DNA from: Pseudomonas sp.
Lineage (GTDB): Bacteria; Pseudomonadota; Gammaproteobacteria; Pseudomonadales; Pseudomonadaceae
Direction: 5' to 3'
NCBI GenBank assembly: GCA_030656145.1
Contig: JAUSOF010000016.1
Span: 1 to 64,000 of the forward strand
Length of the DNA stretch: 64,000 bases
Numbering within the stretch: the first letter of the stretch is position 1; each line of letters opens with the position of its first letter. Position numbers and translations under genes: made by a program. Positions 8,092 through 17,825 of the stretch are shown piece after piece. Under the pieces are notes generated by a model. It was not told the DNA's origin. It saw only the letters and a list, made by a program, of their open reading frames with translations, and searched no databases.

Positions 8092-9390
8092 ATGCCGCTT
8101 GTATACCGCCTCGCTGCTCTGCTGTGCGGCATAACCCTCGGTGGGCCACTGTTGGCAGCCGATATCGACGCGCAAAGCTATGGTTACCCGCTGACCAACC
8201 CGTTCGAAGCGACTATCGCCACCACACCACCTGAGCTGCAACCGCCGCTACCGGCGGATGCCGACATTGACCAGCGGGACTACCAGATCAGACTGCGCCC
8301 CGAGCGCGAGTTCGAATTGCCGGATAATTTTTGGCCGGTGACCAAGATGGGCTATCGCCTGGCCAAGCAAAAAGGCGAGGCGCCGCTGATTTTCATCATC
8401 GCCGGCACCGGCATGCCGTATTCCGGCAGCACGGTGGAATACCTGAAAAAGCTGTTCTACGGCGCCGGTTACCATGTGGTGCAACTGTCCTCGCCGACCA
8501 GCTACGATTTCATGAGTGCTGCCTCGCGCTTCGCCACACCGGGTCTCACCGGTGAAGACGCCGACGATCTCTACCGCGCAATGCAGGCAGTGCGCGCCCA
8601 GCACCCGCGGCTCAAGGTCAGCGCCTACCACTTGACCGGTTACAGCCTGGGCGCCCTGCAAGCGGCATTCGTCAGCCAGCTTGATGAAACCCGCCGCAGT
8701 TTCAACTTCAAGCGCGTGCTGCTGCTCAATCCCCCGGTCAACCTCTACACCTCGACCAGCAACCTGGATCGACTGGTACAAACCCAGGTCGAAGGCATCA
8801 ACAGCAGTACTACTTTCTACGAAACGGTATTGGCCAAGCTGACCCGCTACTTCCAGGAGAAGGGCTACGTCGACCTCAACGATGCCATGCTCTTTGACTT
8901 CCAGCGTTCCAAGGAGCAGCTATCCGACGAGCAGATGGCCATGCTGATTGGTACGGCATTTCGCTTCTCCGCCGCCGACATTGCCTTTACCTCCGACTTG
9001 ATCAACCGGCGCGGCCTGATCACGCCTGCGCGCTACCCGATCAGCGACAGCACCAGCCTGACGCCATTCTTCAAGCGTGCCCTGCAATGCGACTTCGATT
9101 GCTACATCACCGAGCAGCTGATTCCGATGTGGCGGGCTCGCCATGATGGCGGCAGCATTACTCAGATGGTCAACCAGATCAGTCTCTATGCCGTCGAGGA
9201 CTACCTGAAAGACTCCAGCAAGATCGCTGTGATGCACAACGCCGACGACCTCATTCTCGGCCCTGGCGACCTGGGTTTTCTGCGTCGAACCCTGGGCGAT
9301 CGCCTGACTGTCTACCCGTTCGGCGGGCACTGCGGCAACCTCAACTACCACGTCAATAGCGATGCCATGCTGGAGTTCTTCCGTGGTTAA
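8092..9390 (+). CDS. Secreted serine alpha/beta-hydrolase
   Basis: A 432-aa exported protein with a signal peptide of about 22 residues (ending GGPLLAADID). The nucleophile elbow GYSLGA lies near residues 183-188, with candidate catalytic Asp in HNADDLILGPGD and His in FPFGGHCGNLNYH near the C-terminus. IIAGTGMPYSG near residue 102 would form the oxyanion region. The substrate is unknown. The stop codon overlaps the mlaA start, so the two are translationally coupled, which hints at a role in envelope lipid homeostasis (inference). Confidence 0.85.
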   Translation: MPLVYRLAALLCGITLGGPLLAADIDAQSYGYPLTNPFEATIATTPPELQPPLPADADIDQRDYQIRLRPEREFELPDNFWPVTKMGYRLAKQKGEAPLIFIIAGTGMPYSGSTVEYLKKLFYGAGYHVVQLSSPTSYDFMSAASRFATPGLTGEDADDLYRAMQAVRAQHPRLKVSAYHLTGYSLGALQAAFVSQLDETRRSFNFKRVLLLNPPVNLYTSTSNLDRLVQTQVEGINSSTTFYETVLAKLTRYFQEKGYVDLNDAMLFDFQRSKEQLSDEQMAMLIGTAFRFSAADIAFTSDLINRRGLITPARYPISDSTSLTPFFKRALQCDFDCYITEQLIPMWRARHDGGSITQMVNQISLYAVEDYLKDSSKIAVMHNADDLILGPGDLGFLRRTLGDRLTVYPFGGHCGNLNYHVNSDAMLEFFRG

Positions 9391-10159
9391 GCCTCTTGCT
9401 ACAACCCTGCTGGTGACCCTGCTGCTGTCCAGCGGACTGACTCAGGCCGAGCATCACGTCGATGAAGATGGCTTCAAGCAGCCGCTGCTAAACCTGCAGT
9501 TCAATCCTGGCCTGGATCAGCGCGAGTTCGAACGTTCAACACTCGGCGCCCTGGCTGTCTATGATCCTCTGGAGTCCTGGAACCGGCGCGTTTACCACTT
9601 CAACTACCGCTTCGATCAGTGGGTATTTCTACCGATAGTCGATGGTTATCGCTATGTCACCCCGACTGTCGTGCAGCACGGCGTGAGCAACTTCTTCAGC
9701 AACCTCGGCGACGTGCCCAACCTGCTTAACAGCTTGCTACAACTCAAAGCCAAGCGCTCGATGGAAACCACCGCCCGCCTGCTGCTCAATACCACTGTTG
9801 GCGTGGCTGGGCTGTGGGACCCGGCAAGCCGCATGGGCCTGCCAAAACAACGCGAAGACTTCGGCCAGACCCTGGGGTTCTATGGCACACCAGCCGGACC
9901 TTACCTGATGCTGCCGCTGCTCGGCCCCTCCAACCTGCGCGACACCGGCGGGCTGGTGGTGGATTTAAGCGCCAAGAGCCAGGTCAACTGGCTTAACGTG
10001 GCCGAAACCAGCCGCAGCCACCCAGAGATATTCTTGCTCGAGACGGTCGACCAGCGTTCCACTGTCAACTTCCGTTACGGCCAGCTTAACTCGCCGTTTG
10101 AGTATGAAAAGATTCGCTACTTCTACAGCGAGTCGCGCAAGCTGATGATTGCCGAATAG
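9383..10159 (+). CDS. mlaA: Outer-membrane lipid asymmetry protein MlaA (VacJ)
   Basis: A 258-aa MlaA/VacJ family protein, which removes misplaced phospholipids from the outer leaflet of the outer membrane and passes them to MlaC. The family core is seen in YDPLESWNRRVYHFNYRFDQ, NFFSNLGDVPNLLNSLLQ and GLPKQREDFGQTLGFYG. Start GTG 9383 is chosen: GGAG lies 7 bases upstream and the gene overlaps the hydrolase stop by 8 bases. The N-terminus is a signal peptide (LLVTLLLSSGLTQAE) without a lipobox cysteine, unlike E. coli MlaA. It ends in a strong terminator. Confidence 0.93.
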   Translation: MVKPLATTLLVTLLLSSGLTQAEHHVDEDGFKQPLLNLQFNPGLDQREFERSTLGALAVYDPLESWNRRVYHFNYRFDQWVFLPIVDGYRYVTPTVVQHGVSNFFSNLGDVPNLLNSLLQLKAKRSMETTARLLLNTTVGVAGLWDPASRMGLPKQREDFGQTLGFYGTPAGPYLMLPLLGPSNLRDTGGLVVDLSAKSQVNWLNVAETSRSHPEIFLLETVDQRSTVNFRYGQLNSPFEYEKIRYFYSESRKLMIAE

Positions 10160-10178
10160 GCCGTCTGGCTTGACCAAA

Positions 10179-10218
10179 GGGCCGCCCCAGGCTTTAAACC
10201 TGGCGCGGCCTTAATCTT
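10179..10218 (+). terminator. Rho-independent terminator after mlaA
   Basis: GGCCGCCCCAGG and CCTGGCGCGGCC form a long GC stem around CTTTAAA, followed by TTAATCTT. Confidence 0.7.
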
Positions 10219-10219
10219 G

Positions 10220-10650
10220 TGCGCGCTGCCCAACGGGCCAAAGCCGCCGCCGTCAGTACGGGTAGGGTGTGCCGTTACACCGATATCGGCTTGCTGCGGC
10301 CCTCGCGTGATCCGCATAACGGCTATCGGCACTCCATCAACGGCGATCCGCCGAGCCTGAGCTTTACACCCGCGCGCGCTTCAGTCTCAACGATGTGCCG
10401 AGTATCCTCGCCCGCGCCGATAGCGGTACCGCGTTCTGCGGAGAAATCCGCAACCTGCTCGGCGAGCACATGCTTGCCCTGCAAGTACCTATAGAAAAGT
10501 GCCAGCGCCTGGCGCTGGTGATGGGCAATGCGCTCAATGAGTGCTGAATGCGCGCCCGATGGCCACACCATCTGCCGCCTGATCGAAGGTGTCGAACTGC
10601 CCGGCGAAACGCTCCGTCACGCCCTGCCCGGCTCAGTAAATATCTAATAA
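10220..10650 (+). pseudogene. Possible degenerate coding remnant, unidentified
   Basis: No intact gene is present, but coding-like phrases appear in more than one frame: RFSLNDVPSILARADSGTAF with IRNLLGEHMLALQVP and CQRLALVMGNALNE, then GHTICRLIEGVELPGETLRH after a frame change. They resemble a decayed gene with at least one frameshift. I do not recognise the family. Confidence 0.3.
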
Positions 10651-10680
10651 TGTGATTGTTATGCTGCGAATTTAGCAACC

Positions 10681-10695
10681 ATCAATCTGATTGAT
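10681..10695 (+). promoter_or_regulatory. Palindromic operator candidate upstream of the pirin gene
   Basis: ATCAAT-CTG-ATTGAT is a perfect 15-bp inverted repeat (6-bp arms), 40 bases before the pirin start. It fits the T-N11-A pattern used by LysR-type regulators, but no regulator gene is adjacent. Confidence 0.4.
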
Positions 10696-10735
10696 AGGCA
10701 TAGGATGGGCATATTCCAACTTGAGGAGGTGCCCC

Positions 10736-11590
10736 ATGAACCCACTGCGCAGCGTACTCGCCATTCAACCCGGCCAACCCGCATCAGACGGGGCCGGCGT
10801 GCGGCTGAACCGGGTAATAGGTGGGGCCGGGATCGAGCGGTTCGACCCTTTCCTGATGCTCGATGAGTTTGGCTCGGACAATCCAGACGACTATATCGCC
10901 GGTTTCCCGCCGCACCCGCACCGCGGTTTCGAGACCATCACTTACATGCTCGAAGGCCGCATGCGCCACGAGGACCACCTGGGCAATGTCGGCCTGCTGC
11001 AAAGTGGCGACGTACAGTGGATGACCGCTGCCCGCGGGATTATCCACAGCGAGATGCCCGAGCAGCAACAAGGGGTCATGCGCGGCTTCCAGCTGTGGCT
11101 CAACCTGCCGGCCAAGGACAAGCTCGGCGACCCTGCTTACCAGGATATTGCCGCCAGCAAGATCCCACGTCTAAGCACCTCCGGCGGCGTCGAGGTGGTG
11201 GTGATCGCCGGCCAGTTCGACGACGGTAAGGTGCAGCAAAGCGGCGCCGTACAACGCCCCCACACCGACCCACAGTTGTTTGACCTGCGCCTGCCAGCCG
11301 GCAGCCTGGTCGCGCCACGCCTACCCGACGGCTATCGCGCCGTGTTGTATGTCTACGAAGGGGTGCTTGAGTTACCAGGCGCCAGTGCACAGGACGTGCC
11401 AGCAGGACACTTGGTGCGCCTGTCCGATAGTGGCGAACTCCAGCTGAGCAGCCGCAACGGCGCCAAACTGCTGCTAATTGCCGGCAAGCCTTTGGGCGAG
11501 CCGATCGTGCAGTACGGGCCGTTCGTGATGAATACCCGGGAAGAAATCGAGCAGGCGCTGCGCGACTTCCATGATGGCGTGCTGGCCTGA
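10736..11590 (+). CDS. Pirin family protein
   Basis: A 284-aa bicupin of the pirin family. The metal ligands expected from human pirin and YhhW are present: His60 and His62 in PPHPHRGFETITYMLEG, His104 and Glu106 in RGIIHSEMPE. Bacterial pirins may act as quercetinase-like dioxygenases or bind enzymes, so the physiological role is open. Start ATG 10736 has a strong GAGGAGG 6-12 bases upstream, and the ORF-track start 45 bases earlier runs through the palindrome. It is monocistronic. Confidence 0.92.
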   Translation: MNPLRSVLAIQPGQPASDGAGVRLNRVIGGAGIERFDPFLMLDEFGSDNPDDYIAGFPPHPHRGFETITYMLEGRMRHEDHLGNVGLLQSGDVQWMTAARGIIHSEMPEQQQGVMRGFQLWLNLPAKDKLGDPAYQDIAASKIPRLSTSGGVEVVVIAGQFDDGKVQQSGAVQRPHTDPQLFDLRLPAGSLVAPRLPDGYRAVLYVYEGVLELPGASAQDVPAGHLVRLSDSGELQLSSRNGAKLLLIAGKPLGEPIVQYGPFVMNTREEIEQALRDFHDGVLA

Positions 11591-11607
11591 TCGCCGGGCA
11601 AAACCGT

Positions 11608-11685
11608 AAACCCTGTGTTTATCTGCAAGGCCTGCGATCGGGTAGATCCTATGTTCATATGCAAGGTCTGCGGCATCGGGTGGAT
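11608..11685 (+). repeat. Imperfect direct repeat of about 41 bp
   Basis: CCTGTGTTTATCTGCAAGGC followed by CTGCGATCGGGTAGAT recurs as CCTATGTTCATATGCAAGGT followed by CTGCGGCATCGGGTGGAT. The purpose is unknown. The gap 11591-11854 holds no gene. Confidence 0.6.
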
Positions 11686-11766
11686 GACGCTCTATCCATC
11701 CACCAATAGCGATGGTGGATGAAAAAGGCGTCAGCTACGCGCCCCGACCCACCATACACCGCTCTG

Positions 11767-11819
11767 GTAGCCCGGGTGCAATCCGGGAAATTTCCCGACC
11801 CTGGATTATCGCTGGGCTG
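11767..11819. repeat. REP-like palindromic element
   Basis: TAGCCCGGGTGCAATCCGGG with inverted matches in CCCGACCCTGGATTATCGCT resembles REP units common between Pseudomonas genes. It lies downstream of both converging genes (pirin and the lipoprotein). Confidence 0.4.
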
Positions 11820-11854
11820 AAGCAGATCACCGCCCAGCCCGCTCTTCGGCAGCG

Positions 11855-12178
11855 TTACTGCGCGTAGCGCCGGTACAAGCCCGGTGGCACGCCGCCGCTG
11901 TCGGTCGACTGCCACGGCCCTTGTGGATTAGTCGCCCAGCTCCAGCCACTGCTCCAGCGATAGTAGGTGCGCTCGCGGTAATACAGGTCACGCGCGCCAC
12001 CCACCACATAAACGCCCAACCCCGTATCCCAGTGGCTTTGCACACCTGGTGGCGGTGCATAGCGCGGGTGCGACTTGCTCACCACCGGCACTTGGCCGAT
12101 CGGCGCCGTGCCCTGCACCGCGCAGCCAGCCAGGCTCAATGAGCCGATGGCCAGGCCAATCGCCAACCACCGGCTCAT
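11855..12178 (-). CDS. Small predicted lipoprotein encoded after ccmI
   Basis: A 107-aa protein with a lipoprotein signal peptide ([19 protein letters not shown], lipobox LAGC, Cys at position 19). The mature part is rich in Tyr, Trp and Gly ([27 protein letters not shown]). I know no function for the family. Its ATG overlaps the ccmI stop (ATGA), so it is the last gene of the ccm operon, although that alone does not show a role in cytochrome c maturation. Confidence 0.78.
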   Translation of the reverse strand: MSRWLAIGLAIGSLSLAGCAVQGTAPIGQVPVVSKSHPRYAPPPGVQSHWDTGLGVYVVGGARDLYYRERTYYRWSSGWSWATNPQGPWQSTDSGGVPPGLYRRYAQ

Positions 12179-13371
12179 TGCCCTTGGCCGTCCGCCATAT
12201 CGATAGTCAGGTGTTGCGACTCGATAGTGCTACTGGACAACGGCTGGCTACGGCCAATCCATTCGCCGGCGGTGGCATTGCCGCTGCGCGAAATACGCGC
12301 CACCAACTGCACCTCGGCGAATCCGGAAAGTTTCAGTTGCGGCATCATCGCGTCGCTGTCCGACAGGCTAACCTGCGCAGGCAGATCGGCCACGGTCAGG
12401 CGCTTGACCGCCAGCGGCATCGGCGGACCGGACGCAGCACGGGCAAAGATAAACACACTGTCGCTCGGCTCTACCTGATCCTTCAGGGCTGGGGCCAGGT
12501 CGACCATTACGGTCAACTGCGCGGCTGCTGCGGTTGCCGCCGTCGGCGCACCCAGGCGCTCACGGGCACGGTCAATCCCCCCTTGAATAGCTTGGCGCGA
12601 AGGATCCTGCTCGGGCAATACGGCTACCAGCCGCTCCCAGAAGCCAATGGCCTCCTCGAAGCGTCCTTCTTCGTAGGCTGCGATTCCCAGCAGGCCGAGG
12701 CTGGTCACTTCCGCCGGATTGGCTTTCAGCGCTTCATCGGTGAGTGCCTGCAGTCGCTCAGTCCATTGTTTATCGCCCGCAAAATACAAGGCCTGCGCCC
12801 ACTGACCGAGTAACTCCGGCTCGCGTCCGCTGAGATCCACTACCCGCTCGAAGGCAGTGGCCGCATCAGCAGCACGCTCCTGAGCCATGTACGTACGACC
12901 CAGGAAATACCAGCCTTCGGCGGACTTCGGATCAGCCTTCACTGACGCTTCCAGGCGCGCGGTCATCGCTTCGATCGTCTGCGGCTGCCCGGCAAAGTTT
13001 CGCGCACGCTCAACATCGTCGATCGCCCCCCAGTACAGATACAGGCCACAACCTAGCAGTGGCACCAAGAAAGCGGCAATCAGCGGCACTCTGCTACCGA
13101 GCACGCCCACGCGGGCTTTACTCTCGGCACCATCAGTGTCGGCCAACAGTTCGCGGGCCGCTTCATCGCGACCATTTTGCGATTGCTCAGCGCTAAGAGT
13201 GCCGGCCTGACGCTGGTTCTCCAGTTCTTGCAGGCGCTCCTGATAGAGGGTGACATTCAATGCGGTACGGTCTTCTTCGGTCTGGGCTTTACGGCCACGC
13301 AGTACCGGAATCAGCAGAAAACCCAGAGCAGCCAGCAACAGCAGGCCGGCGGACAGCCAGAATTCAATCAT
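12175..13371 (-). CDS. ccmI: Cytochrome c maturation protein CcmI (CycH)
   Basis: A 398-aa membrane-anchored TPR protein that holds apocytochrome c for the CcmF/CcmH haem ligation complex. Two transmembrane segments lie at residues 1-22 and about 97-118 ([19 protein letters not shown]), joined by a basic and Gln-rich cytoplasmic loop. A periplasmic TPR block ([20 protein letters not shown]) follows, then a C-terminal domain. The stop overlaps the following lipoprotein gene and the start overlaps the ccmH stop. Confidence 0.93.
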   Translation of the reverse strand: MIEFWLSAGLLLLAALGFLLIPVLRGRKAQTEEDRTALNVTLYQERLQELENQRQAGTLSAEQSQNGRDEAARELLADTDGAESKARVGVLGSRVPLIAAFLVPLLGCGLYLYWGAIDDVERARNFAGQPQTIEAMTARLEASVKADPKSAEGWYFLGRTYMAQERAADAATAFERVVDLSGREPELLGQWAQALYFAGDKQWTERLQALTDEALKANPAEVTSLGLLGIAAYEEGRFEEAIGFWERLVAVLPEQDPSRQAIQGGIDRARERLGAPTAATAAAAQLTVMVDLAPALKDQVEPSDSVFIFARAASGPPMPLAVKRLTVADLPAQVSLSDSDAMMPQLKLSGFAEVQLVARISRSGNATAGEWIGRSQPLSSSTIESQHLTIDMADGQGQ

Positions 13372-13868
13372 CAGTCTTTCTTATCCTGAGGCGTTTGAGT
13401 GGTAGACCGTTGGCTGAGCAAAGCAGCCAGGCGTTGCTGCTCATCGGCAGAAAGGTGATGCGTACCTGCGGTTTTTTTGCCCCGGCGACGCAGCACTACT
13501 GCGCCGAGCAGCACAAAGCCACCGACCAATAAACCGGCAGGGCCGTACCAGAGCAGCAGGGTGCGCGCGGTGACCGGCGGCTTGTAGAGCACAAAATCAC
13601 CGTAGCGCGACACCAGAAAATCGATGATCTGCGCGTTACTCTGACCCTCTTCCAGCATGCGATAAACTTCCGCTCGCAGGTCCATGGCAATTGGCGCATC
13701 GGAGTCGGCGATGTTCTGGTTCTGGCACTTGGGACAGCGCAGCTCTTCGACCAGGCTACGATAACGCTGGCGCTCCGCCTCGTCGGCGAACTCATAGGTA
13801 TCGATGGCAGCCTGGGCGCCCAGCGACAGAGTCAGGCCCAACAGGCCCGCCGTCAGCAATCGTTTCAT
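13371..13868 (-). CDS. ccmH: Cytochrome c maturation thioredoxin-like protein CcmH (CcmL)
   Basis: A 165-aa protein that reduces the CXXCH cysteines of apocytochrome c in the periplasm. It has a signal peptide ([17 protein letters not shown]), the redox motif [15 protein letters not shown] near residues 43-57, and one C-terminal transmembrane helix ([23 protein letters not shown]). The length matches the single-domain Pseudomonas type, with the TPR part separate in CcmI. It overlaps ccmG at ATGA. Confidence 0.95.
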   Translation of the reverse strand: MKRLLTAGLLGLTLSLGAQAAIDTYEFADEAERQRYRSLVEELRCPKCQNQNIADSDAPIAMDLRAEVYRMLEEGQSNAQIIDFLVSRYGDFVLYKPPVTARTLLLWYGPAGLLVGGFVLLGAVVLRRRGKKTAGTHHLSADEQQRLAALLSQRSTTQTPQDKKD

Positions 13869-14401
13869 CGGCCGGCCTCGTCCATCAGTTCGCGGTACAG
13901 CGGCGCCAACTGCTGGCGCCAGACGGTCTCGTCGATAGCGCCGACATATTTGTGGCGGATGATGCCGTTCTTGTCGATCAGGAAGGTCTCCGGCGCACCA
14001 TAAACCCCGAGGTTGATACCCAGGCTGCCCTGCGGATCTTCGACGTTGAAGCGGTACGGGTTACCCAGCTCGATGAGCCAGCGGCGCGCGGCGTCGCCGT
14101 TGTCCTTGTAGTTGATCCCGTAGACCGCCACGCCCTGTTCGGACAGGAAATTGAGCATCTCGTGCTCGGCGCGGCAGGTCGGGCACCAGGTCGCCCAGAC
14201 GTTGACCAACGCCGGCCCCTCGAAATCTGCGGTACCGAGGGTGCGTGCCGGCTCTTCCAGCGATGGCAGGGCAAACTCTGGTAGCGGTTTGCCGATCATC
14301 GTCGAACCAATGTCGCGCGAGTCGAGGTACAAGCCCTTGTAGAGGAAGCCGGCCAGCACCAGGAAGACGGCCAACGGCAGCAACAGGATCAACCGGTTCA
14401 T
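13865..14401 (-). CDS. ccmG: Thiol:disulfide interchange protein CcmG/DsbE
   Basis: A 178-aa membrane-tethered periplasmic thioredoxin that passes electrons from DsbD to the CcmH/apocytochrome pair. It has an N-terminal helix (ILLLPLAVFLVLAGFLYKGL), the active site WATWCPTCRAEH near residue 72, and the CcmG fingerprint region GINYKDNGDAARRW followed by a cis-Pro-type GAPETFLID. Junctions on both sides are ATGA overlaps. Confidence 0.95.
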   Translation of the reverse strand: MNRLILLLPLAVFLVLAGFLYKGLYLDSRDIGSTMIGKPLPEFALPSLEEPARTLGTADFEGPALVNVWATWCPTCRAEHEMLNFLSEQGVAVYGINYKDNGDAARRWLIELGNPYRFNVEDPQGSLGINLGVYGAPETFLIDKNGIIRHKYVGAIDETVWRQQLAPLYRELMDEAGR

Positions 14402-16371
14402 GCTTGCGCCCCCTTCATACCCATGGCTTCACGCACACGGGTAGTAACTTTCATCCGGTAGCGCTTGTCGGACGCCGAGAGGAAGCCGCCCAGGCCCATC
14501 AACAAGGCGCCTAGCCAGATCCAGCGCACAAACGGCTTGATGTGAACGCGTACGGCCCAGGCACCGTCTTCCAGCGGCTCACCCAGCGCGACGAACAGGT
14601 CGCGAGTAATCCCGGCGTCAATCCCGGCCTCGGTCATCACCGATTGCTGCACGGTATACAGGCGCTTCTCTGGATACAGCACGGCAATCTGCTTGCCATC
14701 TTCGAGAATCCGCACCGTACCTTTGTCCGAGGTGAAGTTCGGCCCCTCGAAGTGCTCCGCACCCTCGAAGATAAACTGGTAGCCGCCCATCTCTACCGAG
14801 TCACCCGGCGCCATGCGCATGTCGCGCTCGAAACTGCCCATGCTGGTCAGGATCACCCCGAGGGCGCACACAGCCATACCCAGGTGGGCCATCTGCATGC
14901 CCCAATAGCTGCGGGTCAGGCTTGGCAAGCCTTTAAGCAGGCCCTTGTGGCGAGTCTTCTCATAAATGTCGCGCACACCAGCCAACACCACCCAACTGGC
15001 TAGCAGACAAACACCCAGCACTGCCCAGCTAAAATCGCCGTGCAGTATGGTCGCCAGCACAGCCAGGACCACGCTGCCGATCAGCACCGGAGCCAGCATA
15101 CCCAGCAGCCAGCGCAACGGCGTGTCCTTCCAGCGCACCAGCACCCCGATCGCCATCATCGCCATCAGCAGGCCCATCAGCGGCACGAACAGTGCGTTGA
15201 AGTAAGGCGGGCCAACCGACAGCTTGGCGCCGGTCATGGAGTCCAGCACCAGCGGATAGAGGGTGCCGAGCAGAATCATCGCCGCCGCCACCACCAGGAT
15301 CAGGTTATTCACGAACAACAGGGTCTCGCGTGACCACAGGGCAAAACCGACCTGGCTTTTGACCACCGGTGCACGAATAGCAAACAGGGTCAGCGAACCA
15401 CCGACCACCAGTAACAGGAAGGCCAGAATAAACACACCACGTTCAGGGTCGGTAGCAAACGCATGCACCGACGTCAGCACCCCGGAGCGAACCAGGAAAG
15501 TGCCCAGCAGGCTCAGGGAGAAAGCGGCAATTGCCAGCAACACCGTCCAACTCTTGAACACGCCGCGCTTTTCAGTCACTGCCAAGGAGTGGATCAGTGC
15601 GGTACCGACCAGCCAGGGCATGAAGGAGGCGTTCTCCACCGGGTCCCAGAACCACCAACCACCCCAGCCAAGCTCGTAATAGGCCCACCAGGAGCCCAGA
15701 GCGATACCTATGCCGAGGAAGGCCCAGGCGACGATGGTCCAGGGCCGCGACCAGCGAGCCCAGGCTGCATCCAGTTTGCCACCGAGCAAGGCGGCGATGG
15801 CGAAGGCGAAGGCCACTGAAAAACCGACATACCCCATGTAAAGCATCGGCGGGTGGACTATCAGACCGAAGTCTTGCAGCAATGGATTGAGGTCGCGGCC
15901 GTCCAAAGGCGTGTTCGGCAGCAGGCGCTCGAACGGATTGGAGGTGACGATCAGGAACAACAGAAAGCCGATGCTGATCATGCCCATCACCCCGAGTACG
16001 CGGGCGAGCATTTCCTCGGGCAACTGACGGGAGAAGATCGAAACGGCGAAGGTCCAGCCCGCCAGGATCAACGCCCAGAGCAGCAGCGAGCCTTCATGGG
16101 CGCCCCACACGGCACTGAACTTGTAGTACCAGGGCAGCGCACTGTTGGAGTTGTTGGCCACATAGGCGACGGAAAAATCATCGACCATGAAGGCATAGGT
16201 CAAGCAGATAAACGCGACCATCAGGAACGCAAACTGGCCCCAGGCAGCAGGTACAGCCAAGCTCATCCACTGCCGGTCGCCGCGCCAGGCGCCAATCATC
16301 GGCAGACTGGCCTGAACCAGGGTCAGGCACAGCGCCAGAATCATCGCCAGGTGGCCGAGTTCGGGGATCAT
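14398..16371 (-). CDS. ccmF: Haem lyase subunit CcmF
   Basis: A 657-aa polytopic membrane protein (about 15 hydrophobic helices) that takes haem from holo-CcmE and attaches it to apocytochrome c. The WWD haem-handling signature is clear ([20 protein letters not shown], near residue 230), with conserved periplasmic HPPMLYMGY and the [14 protein letters not shown] loop. Length is normal for the family. It starts 3 bases upstream of the ccmE stop. Confidence 0.97.
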   Translation of the reverse strand: MIPELGHLAMILALCLTLVQASLPMIGAWRGDRQWMSLAVPAAWGQFAFLMVAFICLTYAFMVDDFSVAYVANNSNSALPWYYKFSAVWGAHEGSLLLWALILAGWTFAVSIFSRQLPEEMLARVLGVMGMISIGFLLFLIVTSNPFERLLPNTPLDGRDLNPLLQDFGLIVHPPMLYMGYVGFSVAFAFAIAALLGGKLDAAWARWSRPWTIVAWAFLGIGIALGSWWAYYELGWGGWWFWDPVENASFMPWLVGTALIHSLAVTEKRGVFKSWTVLLAIAAFSLSLLGTFLVRSGVLTSVHAFATDPERGVFILAFLLLVVGGSLTLFAIRAPVVKSQVGFALWSRETLLFVNNLILVVAAAMILLGTLYPLVLDSMTGAKLSVGPPYFNALFVPLMGLLMAMMAIGVLVRWKDTPLRWLLGMLAPVLIGSVVLAVLATILHGDFSWAVLGVCLLASWVVLAGVRDIYEKTRHKGLLKGLPSLTRSYWGMQMAHLGMAVCALGVILTSMGSFERDMRMAPGDSVEMGGYQFIFEGAEHFEGPNFTSDKGTVRILEDGKQIAVLYPEKRLYTVQQSVMTEAGIDAGITRDLFVALGEPLEDGAWAVRVHIKPFVRWIWLGALLMGLGGFLSASDKRYRMKVTTRVREAMGMKGAQA

Positions 16372-16835
16372 TGCCCGTACCCCTGTGTGGCCGCGTCATG
16401 TTTTTGCTTCATCGCACTTTGCTCCAATGCCTGCATGACTTCCGGCGGCATGTAATTTTCATCATGCTTGGCCAGCACTTGGTCGGCGATCAACACGCCA
16501 TCGGCATTGACCTTGCCCATGGCCACGATGCCCTGACCTTCGCGAAACAGATCCGGCAGGATGCCGCTGTAACGAATGGTCACGCTTTGCGCACCGTCGG
16601 TCACCACGAAGTCGGTATCCAGCGTGTCGCTGGAGCGCTTGACCGAGCCCTCCTCCACCAGTCCGCCAGCGCGAATGCGCGTGTCTAGCGGCGCTTCGCC
16701 GTTGGCGATCTGGGTCGGGGAATAGAACAGGTTAATGTTCTGTTGCAGCGCACTCAGCGCCAAGCTCACGGCGATAGCTACACCCGTGAGGATCGCCATG
16801 ATGATCAACAGGCGCTTCTTGCGGACAGGGTTCAT
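16368..16835 (-). CDS. ccmE: Haem chaperone CcmE
   Basis: A 155-aa periplasmic haem chaperone with an N-terminal anchor ([22 protein letters not shown]) and an OB-fold. The haem-binding histidine is in [11 protein letters not shown] near residue 130, including the conserved Tyr. The ORF track joins this frame to upstream sequence as a 253-aa ORF. The true start is ATG 16835, which overlaps the ccmD stop as ATGA and has GGAG upstream. Confidence 0.96.
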   Translation of the reverse strand: MNPVRKKRLLIIMAILTGVAIAVSLALSALQQNINLFYSPTQIANGEAPLDTRIRAGGLVEEGSVKRSSDTLDTDFVVTDGAQSVTIRYSGILPDLFREGQGIVAMGKVNADGVLIADQVLAKHDENYMPPEVMQALEQSAMKQKHDAATQGYGQ

Positions 16836-17008
16836 TGCGACTCCTCCCGGCGCAAACGACGCGCCTCGTCTTGCAGATAACGGCGGCGTGCCAGCAGCGG
16901 CAGCACGACATTCAGTGCCAACACTCCCAGGCTGATGCCGAAGGACAACCATACATAAACACCATGAGTACCCATGGCGAGAAACTCGGCAAACGAGGTA
17001 AAACTCAT
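16832..17008 (-). CDS. ccmD: Haem exporter protein CcmD
   Basis: A 58-aa gene absent from the ORF track because of its size. It reads [20 protein letters not shown], then a single transmembrane helix ([19 protein letters not shown]) and a basic, charged tail ending REESQ. CcmD is the small subunit that helps release holo-CcmE from CcmABC. It overlaps ccmC (start) and ccmE (stop) by ATGA at each end, exactly where ccmD is expected. Confidence 0.95.
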   Translation of the reverse strand: MSFTSFAEFLAMGTHGVYVWLSFGISLGVLALNVVLPLLARRRYLQDEARRLRREESQ

Positions 17009-17760
17009 AGGTTTTTCTCCACTTGAGCGTTGACCTCAGCCTTGGCCCAGCTGCTGCGTGCCTCGCGCTTAAGCACCTCAAGGCGCATGCGCAACAGCAG
17101 TACGGCGCCAAAGAAACAGTAGAAACCAAGCACCATGATCAGCAGTGGCAGCCACATTTCCGCCGGCATTGCTGGCTTCTCGATCACGCTGAACGTGGCC
17201 GGCTGGTGCAGGGTATTCCACCACTCCACCGAGTATTTGATGATCGGAATATTGATCACCCCGACAATGGCCAGTACCGCGCAGGCCTTGGCCGCGCTGT
17301 CGCGGTTGCTGATGGCTTGACCGAGGGCGATCACGCCGAAATACAGAAACAGCAGGATAAGCATCGAGGTCAGGCGCGCATCCCAGACCCAGTAGGTGCC
17401 CCAGGTCGGCTTGCCCCAGATGGCGCCAGTCACCAGCGCTATCACCGTCATCCAGGCGCCAATCGGGGCGGCCTGTTGCAAGGCGACATCGGCGAGTTTC
17501 ATTTTCCACACCAACCCAACCACACCGGCCACAGCCAGCATGACGTACACCGACTGGGCCAGAAACGCTGCTGGTACGTGAATATAAATAATGCGGAAGC
17601 TATTGCCTTGTTGGTAGTCAGGCGGCGCAAAAGCCAGGCTCCAGACCAACCCGACCGTCAGTAACAATGCCGCGGCAGCGCTCAGCCAGGGCAGCAAGCG
17701 ACCGCTGATCTGGTAAAACCACTTGGGCGAGCCCAGCTTGTGAAACCACGTCCAGTTCAT
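17005..17760 (-). CDS. ccmC: Haem exporter protein CcmC
   Basis: A 251-aa six-helix membrane protein of the haem handling protein family, which presents haem to CcmE. The WWD motif is seen as [22 protein letters not shown], with flanking histidines in IYIHVPAAF and WWNTLHQPA. The start is uncertain: ATG 17760 ([14 protein letters not shown]) matches the family N-terminus as I remember it. ATG 17772 has a better-placed GGAG and would add four residues. The ORF-track start at 17829 overlaps ccmB. Confidence 0.94.
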   Translation of the reverse strand: MNWTWFHKLGSPKWFYQISGRLLPWLSAAAALLLTVGLVWSLAFAPPDYQQGNSFRIIYIHVPAAFLAQSVYVMLAVAGVVGLVWKMKLADVALQQAAPIGAWMTVIALVTGAIWGKPTWGTYWVWDARLTSMLILLFLYFGVIALGQAISNRDSAAKACAVLAIVGVINIPIIKYSVEWWNTLHQPATFSVIEKPAMPAEMWLPLLIMVLGFYCFFGAVLLLRMRLEVLKREARSSWAKAEVNAQVEKNL

Positions 17761-17825
17761 CAGATTTCTCATCATTCTCCGAGGTAATGACCGCACTTGG
17801 TCGTCCTCGGTAGCACGGTTATAGA

